Source: Spirochaetaceae bacterium (GTDB lineage: Bacteria > Spirochaetota > Spirochaetia > Treponematales > Breznakiellaceae). Taken from it: DNA of 26,852 bases. The notes under the pieces are model-generated. The model was not told the DNA's origin. It searched no databases and saw nothing but the letters and a program-made list of their open reading frames with translations. Positions 1-7,891 of the stretch are shown piece after piece. The first letter of the stretch is position 1, and each line of letters opens with the position of its first letter. Position numbers and translations under genes: made by a program. Where the stretch lies: NCBI GenBank assembly GCA_031255315.1, contig JAIRSS010000256.1, positions 1-26,852 on the forward strand. The letters run 5' to 3'.

Positions 1-861
1 CCGGGATTCCTGCAAAAGCCGCTTCAAGTCGAATTCCGTGTACCGGGGGCTGTAATGGATCAGGGCCAGCTTCTTCACCCGCGCCGCCAGGGCAATGCGG
101 GCGGCTTGCTCGGCGGTCATGTGCTTCTTTTCCCGGGCGCTTTCTTCCAGGGCCCGTTCAAACATCCCCTCGCATACCAGCAGGTCCGATTCCACCACAT
201 TCCCGGCTATCTCCGGAAAGGCCAGCGTATCGGTAACAAATGAGAACTTCCTCCCCAGGCGGGCGGGTCCAAGCACCTCGTCGGGGTGGACATCCCGCCC
301 GTCTGCGGCCTGTACAAGCTCCCCGCCCTGGAGCTTCGCCCACAGGGGCCCCCGGGGCACTCCCAAGGCTTCCGCTTTTTCGGGGTGGAACTCCCCCGGG
401 CGCATTTCCTCCTCTAGGGTATAGCCCAGACAGGGCTTGGTATGCCGAAGGGGAAACGCCCGGATGTGAAAGCCCTCCCCCCGGTACACGATCCCCGGTC
501 CGAAGAGCTCCTTTACCACGATTTCGTAGTTGATGTACATATCCAGAACCCGGCGGCTGGTTTCGATGTACTCGGCAAGCCGGGGGGGGCCGAAGATGTA
601 GAGCGGTTCGCTCCGGTCCACCTGGGAGGACAACATGAGGAGGCCGGGTATGCCCGTTACATGGTCCGCGTGGGTATGGCTCACAAATATGGCGGTGATC
701 TTCTTCCACCGGAGGTTGAGCCGCCTGAGGGATACCTGGGTCCCCTCCCCGCCGTCAAAGAGAAAAAGTTCCCCTTCCCGCCTGAGCAGTACCGAGGTAA
801 GAAAACGGTTCGGCAGGGGCATCATACCCCCGCACCCAAGGATAAACGCTTCAAGATTCAT
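1..861 (-). CDS. rnz: Ribonuclease Z (tRNA 3' endonuclease), C-terminus cut by window edge
   Basis: This metallo-beta-lactamase-fold endonuclease removes 3' trailers from pre-tRNAs in the cytoplasm. The frame runs from an ATG at 861 to base 1 without a stop, giving 287 residues; family members are usually about 300-320, so only a short tail is missing. The zinc motif SHTHADH lies at residues 61-67 (H62, H64, D66, H67). The other expected ligands are visible: H140 in the context LRHTKP, D211 in FVTDT, and H269 in LIHYSPRY. The start codon overlaps the stop of the upstream FemAB gene as ATGA, so translation is probably coupled. It is the third gene of a metG-femAB-rnz operon. The assignment is firm from the motif order; the tRNA-processing role is family knowledge. 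Confidence 0.93.
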   Translation of the reverse strand, partial: MNLEAFILGCGGMMPLPNRFLTSVLLRREGELFLFDGGEGTQVSLRRLNLRWKKITAIFVSHTHADHVTGIPGLLMLSSQVDRSEPLYIFGPPRLAEYIETSRRVLDMYINYEIVVKELFGPGIVYRGEGFHIRAFPLRHTKPCLGYTLEEEMRPGEFHPEKAEALGVPRGPLWAKLQGGELVQAADGRDVHPDEVLGPARLGRKFSFVTDTLAFPEIAGNVVESDLLVCEGMFERALEESAREKKHMTAEQAARIALAARVKKLALIHYSPRYTEFDLKRLLQESR

Positions 862-1952
862 CGTTTTTTTGCACTCCGCAGTTGTTTCCGTACGGCTTCG
901 GCGGCGGTAAACAGGCTTTTCACCACCCACCGGCAGGGATAGTCCCAGCTTCCGCACCGGTGGATGACGGTTCCCCCAAAACTGGTTTTAAACCGGTACA
1001 GCCCCGCCATCGGATGCGCGGGATCGTCCCGGGGGGGTATGCCGAAGAGATCATATTCCCGGCAGCCCGCCGCCTTGGCCTCCTCCACGGCCTTCCATTG
1101 AAGGGCGTAGGGGGCCATAAGGTTCCGTTTGTGATCCGAAGAAGCCCCGTAGAGGTATACCGCCTGGTTTCCCCGGATAAGGATAATGATCGCCGCCAGA
1201 TCCTCTCCCCCCTCCCCGGCGATGTAGAGCCGAATGTCAGGCCGCGCCCACCCTCCCCCGCCGTCCTCTGTCAGATATTCCCGGCTCAGGGCAAAGAGGG
1301 TCTGGTAATAGGCCGGGCTGTGTATGGCAATCCCGTCCCGCCGGGCGGTTTCCTGAAAGAGGCTGTAAAACACCGAAAGCTCCGCCGCGTCCGCCCGGCG
1401 TACCGTAACCCCTTTCCGGGCGGCAAGCCTGATGTTGTAGCGCCCCTTGGGCTTCATATGTTCCAGAAGGGTTTCCGCCGGACAATCCAGGTCCACCAAT
1501 ACCGAATCCGGGGGCTGGATGTCCGCAGCCGCCCGGGAAAACGGCTTTTCCAAGGGCGGCGGGAACACCTCCGCGCCCCGGCTGTACCAGGGGGGATCAA
1601 AGCGGATAAAGGCGGCGTCCCGGTAAAAGGACCGCACGGCTCCGGCAAGTTCCGTCAACGCGCCCTGCCGGGACGCCGCGTCGCCGGGGAACGTTTCAGG
1701 CAGTTCCGGCCCCCAGGGGACGTAGACAAAAGAAACGCCGGGTCCCAAAGACCGGCGCAACACCAGGAGGGGCCGGACGCCCCCTTCCCCCCAACAGGCC
1801 AGGAAGCCGTCGGCCTTCCAGCCAAACCGGGCTTTGAAAGTCCCCCAAAAGGCGGACTGCAAAAACGAACCGGCCTGATCGCAGACGGCCAGTTCCGCGG
1901 GACAGAGGCTTTTCAGGTAATGGCCGGGGACGGTTTGTTCCCGGAGGGGCAC
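858..1952 (-). CDS. FemAB/FemX-type peptidoglycan aminoacyltransferase
   Basis: The 364-residue protein resembles the FemAB family, GNAT-fold enzymes that move an amino acid from aminoacyl-tRNA onto lipid II or the peptidoglycan stem. Visible family features are an aromatic-rich N-terminal half (FLQSAFWGTFKARFGW), the central stretch MKPKGRYNIRLAARKGV typical of the second GNAT domain, and a C-terminal YLYGASSDHKRNLMAPYALQ plus EYDLFGIPP block that matches the usual 'Y..GAS...R...P.Y.L.W..I..A...G...YD..G' signature. It starts with GTG at 1952, sharing one base with the metG stop (TAGTG), and ends in an ATGA overlap with rnz. Treponemal peptidoglycan is reported to carry ornithine with glycine, so Gly addition is a plausible job. 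That specificity is inference, and a lysine or ornithine N-acyl transfer on another substrate is possible. Confidence 0.82.
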   Translation of the reverse strand: MPLREQTVPGHYLKSLCPAELAVCDQAGSFLQSAFWGTFKARFGWKADGFLACWGEGGVRPLLVLRRSLGPGVSFVYVPWGPELPETFPGDAASRQGALTELAGAVRSFYRDAAFIRFDPPWYSRGAEVFPPPLEKPFSRAAADIQPPDSVLVDLDCPAETLLEHMKPKGRYNIRLAARKGVTVRRADAAELSVFYSLFQETARRDGIAIHSPAYYQTLFALSREYLTEDGGGGWARPDIRLYIAGEGGEDLAAIIILIRGNQAVYLYGASSDHKRNLMAPYALQWKAVEEAKAAGCREYDLFGIPPRDDPAHPMAGLYRFKTSFGGTVIHRCGSWDYPCRWVVKSLFTAAEAVRKQLRSAKKR

Positions 1953-4231
1953 TAATGCACCTCGCCCGCGGCTATGATCCGGGTACGGACGGCCGCGCCG
2001 TCAAGGGTCAGGGCCGCGCCGCCCGCCTCTACGGTGTAATCCCGCACCGTCAGCGGAACGGTGAAGAAGGCGTCTATGCTGATCTCCCCCGGAGGATTCC
2101 CCAGACCGGCCCCGTTAAGTTCCACCCTGGTCCCGGTGGGGACATCCCCGGCGTCCAGGACCTCCACCTGCTCGGAACCGTCCTCCCGTTTAACGGAAGC
2201 GGCCAGGAGCATCCCCCGGCTTTCTACCCCCCGGAGTTTGGCGGGCTTGAGATTATACGCCACGATGATCTTCTTGTTCAGCAGTTCCTCTTCTTTATAG
2301 AAGGGAACGAGTCCCGAAACAATGACCCGTTCTTCCCCGGCGATTTCCAGGGTCTCAATGTAGAGTTTGTCCGCTTTCGGATGCCGTTCTATCTTGACGA
2401 TTTGGGCGGCCCGGAGATCAAGGAGCGCGCCGAACGCGGCAACGGGGTCCGCCTCGTTCTTCCGAACGGCCCCGTCCGCGGCCTGCCGCTCCGCCCGGTC
2501 CTGCTGGCTGCCCGAATACCGCTCCCTCATGGCGTCCACCAGTTCGTCTTCCAGGCGGGAAAAGAGCACCTCGCTCTGTATCCGCCCGGAGATTTCTCCG
2601 TACCGGCCTACGTCGGCCCAGGAAAGGGTTCCGTCTTCCGTCCCGTTCCGGTTTCCCGCCGCGGGCCGCCCGCCTATAGCGAGGCCAAAGAACGAAGCAA
2701 GCCGCCGGGAAGCGTCCGGCATGAAGGGGCCAATCATCACGGCGATGTCCCGGGCCACATAACAGAGTTCCCGGATCAGGGCCTCCGCTGCGGAGGGATC
2801 CTCTGTGCGTTTCCGCCAGGGTTCAGCTTCCTGAAAGGTCTTGTTGGCATAGGAGGAAAGCTCAAACACCGCCCTGAAAGCGTCCCGGAGTTCGGACCGT
2901 TCCAGCTTGGCCGTAATATCCTCTTCCATCTTCCTGATGTTTTCCCGGAACGCGGCAAGTTCGGGACTAAGGGGGATGTCCCCGCCGGGGATACTGCCGC
3001 CGTAGTAGCGGGTAACAAAGGAAAGGGTGCGGTTCACCAGATTCCCCAGGTTCCCGATAAGTTCGCCGTTCACTTTCTCCTGAAAATCCTTCCAGGTAAA
3101 GAGGGCGTCCGCCTTTTCCGGCCGGTTGTAGAAGATATAGAAGCGCCAGACATCGGCGTCTATCCCGGTTTCCCGTGCGTCGGTACCGAACACCCCGACG
3201 CCCTTGGATTTGGAGAACTTGCCGCTCTCATAGTTGAGATATTCGGTGCTGGACATGTGGTGCAGCATGGTCCATTTGTCCCCGGTTCCCAAAAGGCTTG
3301 AGGGAAAGATCACCGTATGAAAGGGGATGTTGTCTTTCCCGATGAACTGAAAGAGTTCCACGTCTTCCGGATTTTTCCACCAGCCGTCGACAAATTTCCG
3401 CCAGTCCCCTGAAATTTCCGCCCCCAGGTTCCCGGTGATGGAGATATACCCGATGGGGGCGTCAAACCAGACGTAAAACACCTTGGTTTCGTACCCTGGT
3501 TTGGGGACCGGAATCCCCCATTTAAGGTCCCGGGTAATGGCCCGTTCCCGAAGGCCGTCCCGTATCCAGGCTTCGGTCATGCGGAGGGCGTTGTTGGCCC
3601 AGGCCCCCTTTACCGAGGCTTCCCGAATCCACGCCTCAAGCCGGTCTTTTAGTTTGGGCAGATCGATGTAAAGGTGTTTCGTGGGTTTAAGCGCCGGAGT
3701 GGAACCGCAGATTGAACACCGGGGTTCTTGAAGGTCCGTCGGATCCAGGAGCTTCCCACAGGCTTCGCACTGATCCCCCCGGGCCTCGGCATAGCCGCAA
3801 TGGGGGCAGATCCCCCGGACATACCGATCCGCCAGGAACCGCCCGCAACGCCCGCAATGGAGCTGTTCTATGGTCCGCTCCGTGATATAGCCGCCGGCGT
3901 CAAGGCGCGTAAAAATATCCTGTACGATTTCCGTTTGAATGGGGGTGGAAGTCCGGCCAAATTTGTCAAAGGCGATATGAAACCATTCGTAAATCCCGGC
4001 GTGGATGGCGTAATACCGGTCGCAAAGCTCTTTAGGGCTTATCCCCTCAACCGCGGCGCGGGTCTCCGTGGCGGTACCGTACTCGTCCGTACCGCAGATA
4101 TAGAGGGTATCGTAGCCCCGGAGCCGGCAGAACCGGGCAAAGGCGTCAGCGGACAAAACCTGAATGAGGTTTCCCAAATGGGGAACATTATTGATATACG
4201 GAAGGGCCGATGTAATGAGTTTGCGCTTCAT
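1952..4231 (-). CDS. metG: Methionyl-tRNA synthetase with C-terminal tRNA-binding domain
   Basis: Class I synthetase that charges tRNA-Met in the cytoplasm, 759 residues. The HIGH-type motif is HLGN at residues 18-21 and the KMSKS-type loop is KFSKSKG in the middle of the chain. Between them is a four-knuckle zinc insertion with CGRC, CPHC, CEAC and CSIC pairs, as in the long E. coli-type MetRS. The anticodon-binding helical domain follows (WKDFQEKVNGELIGNLGNLVNRT). The last ~130 residues form an EMAP/Trbp111 OB-fold (AAQIVKIERHPKADKLY, VSGLVPFY, PAKLRGVESRGML). No Shine-Dalgarno sequence precedes the ATG. A strong promoter ends 8 nt before it, so the mRNA may be leaderless. It leads the metG-femAB-rnz operon. 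Confidence 0.97.
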   Translation of the reverse strand: MKRKLITSALPYINNVPHLGNLIQVLSADAFARFCRLRGYDTLYICGTDEYGTATETRAAVEGISPKELCDRYYAIHAGIYEWFHIAFDKFGRTSTPIQTEIVQDIFTRLDAGGYITERTIEQLHCGRCGRFLADRYVRGICPHCGYAEARGDQCEACGKLLDPTDLQEPRCSICGSTPALKPTKHLYIDLPKLKDRLEAWIREASVKGAWANNALRMTEAWIRDGLRERAITRDLKWGIPVPKPGYETKVFYVWFDAPIGYISITGNLGAEISGDWRKFVDGWWKNPEDVELFQFIGKDNIPFHTVIFPSSLLGTGDKWTMLHHMSSTEYLNYESGKFSKSKGVGVFGTDARETGIDADVWRFYIFYNRPEKADALFTWKDFQEKVNGELIGNLGNLVNRTLSFVTRYYGGSIPGGDIPLSPELAAFRENIRKMEEDITAKLERSELRDAFRAVFELSSYANKTFQEAEPWRKRTEDPSAAEALIRELCYVARDIAVMIGPFMPDASRRLASFFGLAIGGRPAAGNRNGTEDGTLSWADVGRYGEISGRIQSEVLFSRLEDELVDAMRERYSGSQQDRAERQAADGAVRKNEADPVAAFGALLDLRAAQIVKIERHPKADKLYIETLEIAGEERVIVSGLVPFYKEEELLNKKIIVAYNLKPAKLRGVESRGMLLAASVKREDGSEQVEVLDAGDVPTGTRVELNGAGLGNPPGEISIDAFFTVPLTVRDYTVEAGGAALTLDGAAVRTRIIAAGEVH

Positions 4232-4239
4232 GATTTTTT

Positions 4240-4268
4240 ACTATACAGAATGACTTTCGTTATAGCAA
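4240..4268 (-). promoter_or_regulatory. Sigma70-type promoter of metG, abutting the start codon
   Basis: On the minus strand a -35 box TTGCTA (4268-4263) is followed after 17 bp by a -10 box TATAGT (4245-4240). The metG ATG (4231-4229) begins only 8 nt beyond the -10 box, so the predicted transcription start falls 0-3 nt before the ATG. There is no Shine-Dalgarno-like sequence in the gap. Confidence 0.7.
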
Positions 4269-4295
4269 GTATACAAAGCCGGTGTATAGACGGCC

Positions 4296-4315
4296 CGCGC
4301 CAGCAGCCTGGCGCG
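4296..4315. repeat. Perfect 8-bp hairpin between the ABC operon and metG
   Basis: CGCGCCAG (4296-4303) and CTGGCGCG (4308-4315) form a perfect stem around a four-base loop. It lies between the end of the ABC transporter operon and the metG promoter, both on the minus strand, and could act as a terminator or processing site. On the minus strand no T-run follows. On the plus strand a T5 run comes 8 nt later, so a canonical intrinsic terminator is not shown. A second small hairpin, GGACC-TTC-GGTCC, lies at 4375-4387. The rest of 4232-4412 shows no gene. Confidence 0.45.
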
Positions 4316-4412
4316 CGTGTGGATTTTTGCATCATCAGTAACATAAAAATCCCGATTATCTATCCGGCCTACGCGGACCTTCGGTCCACCGGAGTTTGCG
4401 GGGAATTGACTC

Positions 4413-5252
4413 TTATCCTTTAACCGCTCCCGCCGTAAGCCCCTGGATGAACTGTTTGCTCATCATAAGATACAGGGCCAGCACCGGAATGGCCGAAAGG
4501 GTCAGCACCGCCAGGACCTTGGACCAATCAGTTTGATATTGGCCAAAAAGCCGGGTTACGCCGAGGAGCAGGGTTTTTGCCCGGTCGTCAGTGATGAAAA
4601 TCAGGGGAAACCAAAGATCATTCCAGAAGGGGACCAGATTGTAAATGGCCACCGAAGCCAGAGCGGGACGGAGCAACGGAGTAATGATGCGTATAAAAAC
4701 TTCCAGACGCCCCGCCCCGTCGATGATCCCCGCTTCGGTAAGCTCGTAGGGAATCTCTCTGATGAATTCGGTGAGGACGAAGATCGCCACCGGAACGCCC
4801 ATAGCGACATAAATGGGGATAAGAGACCAGATAGTGTTGAGAAGCCCCAAAAAGCGGACCAACTCTAAAATCTTGATGGACGCGATCTTAATGGGAAGCA
4901 TCATTCCGGCTATGCAGAAGAAGTAGACCCCCCGGGATGCTTTTCCGCGCCAATTCGCCAGCGCGTACGAAGCCAGGGAACTAATAATGAGCAGGATAAC
5001 AAGGGACGCGAGCACTACCGCCAGGGTGTTCTCAAAGTATCTCAAAAAATCGCCGTCCCCCAGCACCGCGCCGTAGTTGCCGATATTCCATTTTTTCGGA
5101 AGCCCAAGGGGGCTTTGGTAAATCGAAAGACGGTCTTTGAAGGAATTGATCACCATCACCCACAGGGGGAAGATGACGATAACGGACCAGACGGCCAATA
5201 CAATATGGGAAGGAATATTTAGATTTTGCTGTTTAATGGAACCTTTCGCCAT
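4413..5252 (-). CDS. Carbohydrate-type ABC transporter permease, MalG-like
   Basis: Inner-membrane permease of 279 residues in the MalG/MsmG class. About six hydrophobic segments are visible, beginning with HIVLAVWSVIVIFPLWVMVI near residue 16. The cytoplasmic EAA loop that docks the ATPase is present (PYELTEAGIIDGAGRLEVF), followed by ITPLLRPALASVAIY. It is the last gene of a three-gene import operon, 3 bp behind the other permease. Its substrate cannot be read from sequence. The class usually carries sugars, oligosaccharides or glycerol-phosphate compounds. Confidence 0.93.
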   Translation of the reverse strand: MAKGSIKQQNLNIPSHIVLAVWSVIVIFPLWVMVINSFKDRLSIYQSPLGLPKKWNIGNYGAVLGDGDFLRYFENTLAVVLASLVILLIISSLASYALANWRGKASRGVYFFCIAGMMLPIKIASIKILELVRFLGLLNTIWSLIPIYVAMGVPVAIFVLTEFIREIPYELTEAGIIDGAGRLEVFIRIITPLLRPALASVAIYNLVPFWNDLWFPLIFITDDRAKTLLLGVTRLFGQYQTDWSKVLAVLTLSAIPVLALYLMMSKQFIQGLTAGAVKG

Positions 5253-5255
5253 GTC

Positions 5256-6164
5256 TTAATCCCTTCCCTGGGTCGCTTTTAGGGTGGGGATAACCCCCGC
5301 GCACAGGACAAAAAACGTAATGGTTGCGATAGCCGCCCCCAGGCCCGGATCGGGGATCCCTACCGGATGCTGCCCGGCAATCCCTACCCGGTAAAATAGG
5401 GTGCCCATCAAGTCTGTAGCGTAATTCGGGGCGCCGTTGACATTCTCCATTGCAAATACCGCGTCAAAGGCGTTGAAGTTGTTGACGAACGTCAAAATGG
5501 CGATCATCCCCACCACAGCCCTGATGAGGGGGAACCGGATGCGCCAAAATATCTGCCAGCCGTTAGCCCCCTCAATTACGGCGGCCTCAATGTAATCATT
5601 GCTGATATTCCGCAGGGCCGCTACGAACATCATGCAGGGAATTCCTATCCACTGCCAGCAGGAAACCAGGGATACTACGGTAAGCGCGGTCGCCCTGTCC
5701 CCCAGCCAGGGCCTGGCCAGGAAGCTCAGGCCGATTTTCTCCAGGAACGGACCTATCCATACCGGGTTCAACAGGAGTTTCCAGAGATACCCGGTAACCA
5801 GCACCGCAAAGGTGACGGGCATAAAAATCACCGTTTGGTAGAACACCCTGCCCTGCATGGTCTTGTTCGTCAGCAGGGTTGCAAAAAATATCCCCAGAAC
5901 ATTCTGAACCATCAGATGAATCAAAAAGAAGTACAAGGTATGGCCGAAGGCCCCCCAATACCGCTCGGAATACTGCTCCAGGGTAAAAAGTCTTTTGAAA
6001 TTTGCAAAACCGGCAAAACTGCGGCCCATTCCCGCGGAACCCGTGTAAAAACTTAGACGCAGAGAATCCACCAGGGGCCAGGCCATAAACAGAATATAGA
6101 AGGCCAGGGCCGGAATCAAATAGGGAATCCAGCCCAATGCGTCCGCAGTTCCGGTTTTTTTCAT
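5256..6164 (-). CDS. Carbohydrate-type ABC transporter permease, MalF/UgpA-like
   Basis: Inner-membrane permease of 302 residues, partner of the MalG-like protein encoded 3 bp downstream. It has an N-terminal helix (IPYLIPALAFYILFMAWPLV), a periplasmic stretch, further helices, and the EAA loop DYIEAAVIEGANGWQIFW followed by RIRFPLIRAV. The ATG at 6164 lies 7 bp after the binding-protein stop and has a GAGGT Shine-Dalgarno-like sequence that overlaps that stop region, so the three genes are surely one transcript. No ATP-binding subunit is encoded here. Such systems often borrow a shared MsmK/UgpC-type ATPase encoded elsewhere. Confidence 0.93.
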   Translation of the reverse strand: MKKTGTADALGWIPYLIPALAFYILFMAWPLVDSLRLSFYTGSAGMGRSFAGFANFKRLFTLEQYSERYWGAFGHTLYFFLIHLMVQNVLGIFFATLLTNKTMQGRVFYQTVIFMPVTFAVLVTGYLWKLLLNPVWIGPFLEKIGLSFLARPWLGDRATALTVVSLVSCWQWIGIPCMMFVAALRNISNDYIEAAVIEGANGWQIFWRIRFPLIRAVVGMIAILTFVNNFNAFDAVFAMENVNGAPNYATDLMGTLFYRVGIAGQHPVGIPDPGLGAAIATITFFVLCAGVIPTLKATQGRD

Positions 6165-6171
6165 CGCCCTG

Positions 6172-7425
6172 TTACCTCAATCCCGCCGCAGCCGATTCCA
6201 TGGCGTCGGCAGCCTGCCGGGGGGTCAGTTCGCCCTTGATCACCTGGATAACCGCCTGGTTCATAGGCGCATACAGGTCCATGAATTTAGGCCATACAAA
6301 CCGGGCGTCCGTTTCCTTGCCGGTATTCAGGGCGAGGAATTCATTGGCGTGGGGATCCGCAAGCTGAATGGGGAAATTGATCATAGGGAAGAATCCCAGG
6401 GGCAGGCTCGCCGAGGCGACAGCCGCTCCCTCACGGGAGGCAAGCCACGCCAGGAAATCCCGGCATTCATTAGGATACGCCGTCTTCGTATTGTACGTGA
6501 TGGCCATATCCGGGTGGAAGGTAATTCGGGTCTGTCCGCCCCGGGGAGCGGGCATGGCGAACAGCCCCCATTCAAAGGGAGCGTCTGCGTATACGCCGGC
6601 TGTCCAGGATCCGTCCATGAACATTACCGCCTGCTGGGTGTTAAACAGGGCCTGAGAGTCATTATAGGTTACCGCTTCAAAGCCCCGGGGAAGGTATTTC
6701 GCCGCGTCGGCCATAGCCTGGAACGCGGCGACAAAATTGTTGTCGTTCAGCTTCCGCGTCCCGTTTTCGTACTGGACCCGTTCCCCCGCTCCGCCGGTAA
6801 AGTTGGGGAGCATACCCAGGAAAAATACTTCCAAGATGTCCCACTCATCCCCCACGCCGTTGGCCAGCGGGGTGTACCCCTTTGACGCCAGGGTCGCGCA
6901 GAGCGTAAGGAAATCCTCATAGGTTTGCGGAATGGAAAGCCCCTCTTTCTGGAAGATGGTCTTATTGTAGTACACCGCGTGGGACACCGCCGCAAAGGGA
7001 ACCGCGAACATCCTGCCGTCCCTGGTACGCCAGGGCGCAAGATTGCTTTCGGTAAAATTCTGCGTTACCCCGGCGATATCGGTACAGTCCCCGAAATACC
7101 CGGCGCTAAAGAGTTCCTGCCCGGTGGCGTAGGACCGGGCGTACATCAGATCCGGGCCGGTCCCGCCTTCCAATTGCAGCCTGAGCGTCGCGTTATAATC
7201 CGGCGGGTTGGTGGGCCGGAACTGGATTTCCACATCGGGTTTCAGCTTCTTGTATTCCGCCAGGAGATTATTCACCTGGGCCACATCATCAGCCCGCCAG
7301 GAACCCATAGTCAAAACCACCTTGCCCGACGACCCGGCGGCTTCCCCGCCGCCCCGCACACAGACCGTCAGAACCAAAACAACAGTAAGCAGAACAATGC
7401 TTGCCAAAATCACAAGTTTCTTCAT
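6172..7425 (-). CDS. Extracellular solute-binding lipoprotein, family 1 (sugar ABC importer)
   Basis: This 417-residue periplasmic or outer-face lipoprotein captures the substrate for the two permeases downstream. The N-terminus is a lipoprotein signal peptide: KK, a hydrophobic run, then a loose lipobox LTVC with the candidate lipidated Cys at residue 22. The mature chain has the family-1 layout: LTMGSWRADD near the start, a LKPDVEIQFRPTN strand, NKTIFQKEGLSIPQTYEDF in the hinge region, and MFMDGSWTAGVYADAPFEW before the last third. The start is set by a strong GGAGGAG 7-8 nt upstream. It is the first gene of the operon and has its own promoter. The ligand is unknown. Confidence 0.93.
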   Translation of the reverse strand: MKKLVILASIVLLTVVLVLTVCVRGGGEAAGSSGKVVLTMGSWRADDVAQVNNLLAEYKKLKPDVEIQFRPTNPPDYNATLRLQLEGGTGPDLMYARSYATGQELFSAGYFGDCTDIAGVTQNFTESNLAPWRTRDGRMFAVPFAAVSHAVYYNKTIFQKEGLSIPQTYEDFLTLCATLASKGYTPLANGVGDEWDILEVFFLGMLPNFTGGAGERVQYENGTRKLNDNNFVAAFQAMADAAKYLPRGFEAVTYNDSQALFNTQQAVMFMDGSWTAGVYADAPFEWGLFAMPAPRGGQTRITFHPDMAITYNTKTAYPNECRDFLAWLASREGAAVASASLPLGFFPMINFPIQLADPHANEFLALNTGKETDARFVWPKFMDLYAPMNQAVIQVIKGELTPRQAADAMESAAAGLR

Positions 7426-7477
7426 ACGTCATTCTCCTCCATAAAAAGAATTATCAAAGATACTCAAAGCAAGGAAT

Positions 7478-7506
7478 AGTATACCCCGAAAGCCCTGTTG
7501 AATCAA
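7478..7506 (-). promoter_or_regulatory. Promoter of the ABC importer operon
   Basis: The minus strand carries TTGATT (7506-7501), a 17-bp spacer, and TATACT (7483-7478). Transcription would start near 7471, leaving a leader of about 45 nt with a strong GGAGGAG ribosome site just before the binding-protein ATG. No clear operator palindrome was found around it. Confidence 0.7.
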
Positions 7507-7891
7507 GACAAAACAACTCGATAACAAACAGATTTCCGGGAAAAGTCCTGCGGTCATGACAGCTTACCGTAACAGTACCATTATGAATCCCTCCCTGTCA
7601 TTCATGATTATAAACGGCCTGAAGCCGGGTATGGACGGTTCGTTCATACGGGATTCTCTATCGATTATCGCAGGAAAGAAAAGAGGAGCGGAAAAGTCCG
7701 GGCCGCACCGGAATTATAGGCTAGGCTAAAAGTTACCGCGCTTCACAAATCATCCAGTATTACGGCGTAAAAACACCTGTTCTGAGCTGGAACGTGTATC
7801 AAACCCCGCCGATACTTATTCTCGCAGGCGGCACCGAAGGGCGCCCCCGCGCCCCCTGTTTTAACCGCCTCAGAGAGGCGAAGTAATATGA
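7507..7891. other. Region without a recognisable gene
   Basis: The 466 bases between the ABC operon promoter side and the end of glnS hold no recognised gene. A 57-codon plus-strand frame exists at 7556-7729, starting MTAYRNSTIM, but it lacks a ribosome site and resembles nothing I know. A weak plus-strand promoter candidate (TTGAAT 7498-7503, 16 bp, GATAAC 7520-7525) and a GC hairpin with a T4 tail near 7839-7862 would bracket a transcript of about 330 nt. A second hairpin, CGCCTC-AGA-GAGGCG, lies at 7866-7880 beside the glnS stop. These parts are consistent with a small RNA or simply with terminators of glnS. Confidence 0.35.
7839..7862 (+). terminator. Terminator-like hairpin with short T tail
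   Basis: GGGCGC (7839-7844), a CCCC loop, and GCGCCC (7849-7854) form a stable stem followed by CCTGTTTT. The T tail is short and offset by two bases. It points to the plus strand, where no confirmed gene lies upstream, so it may belong to an undescribed transcript or be fortuitous. Confidence 0.35.

Noticed and set aside
882..3301. Long plus-strand open frames opposite FemAB and metG
   Set aside because: They are antisense shadows of high-GC genes; the minus-strand frames carry complete, recognisable motifs.
7688..7720. RNase P RNA-like motif GGAAAAGTCCGGGCC
   Set aside because: The other universally conserved RNase P segments are absent and the gap is too short to hold the full RNA.
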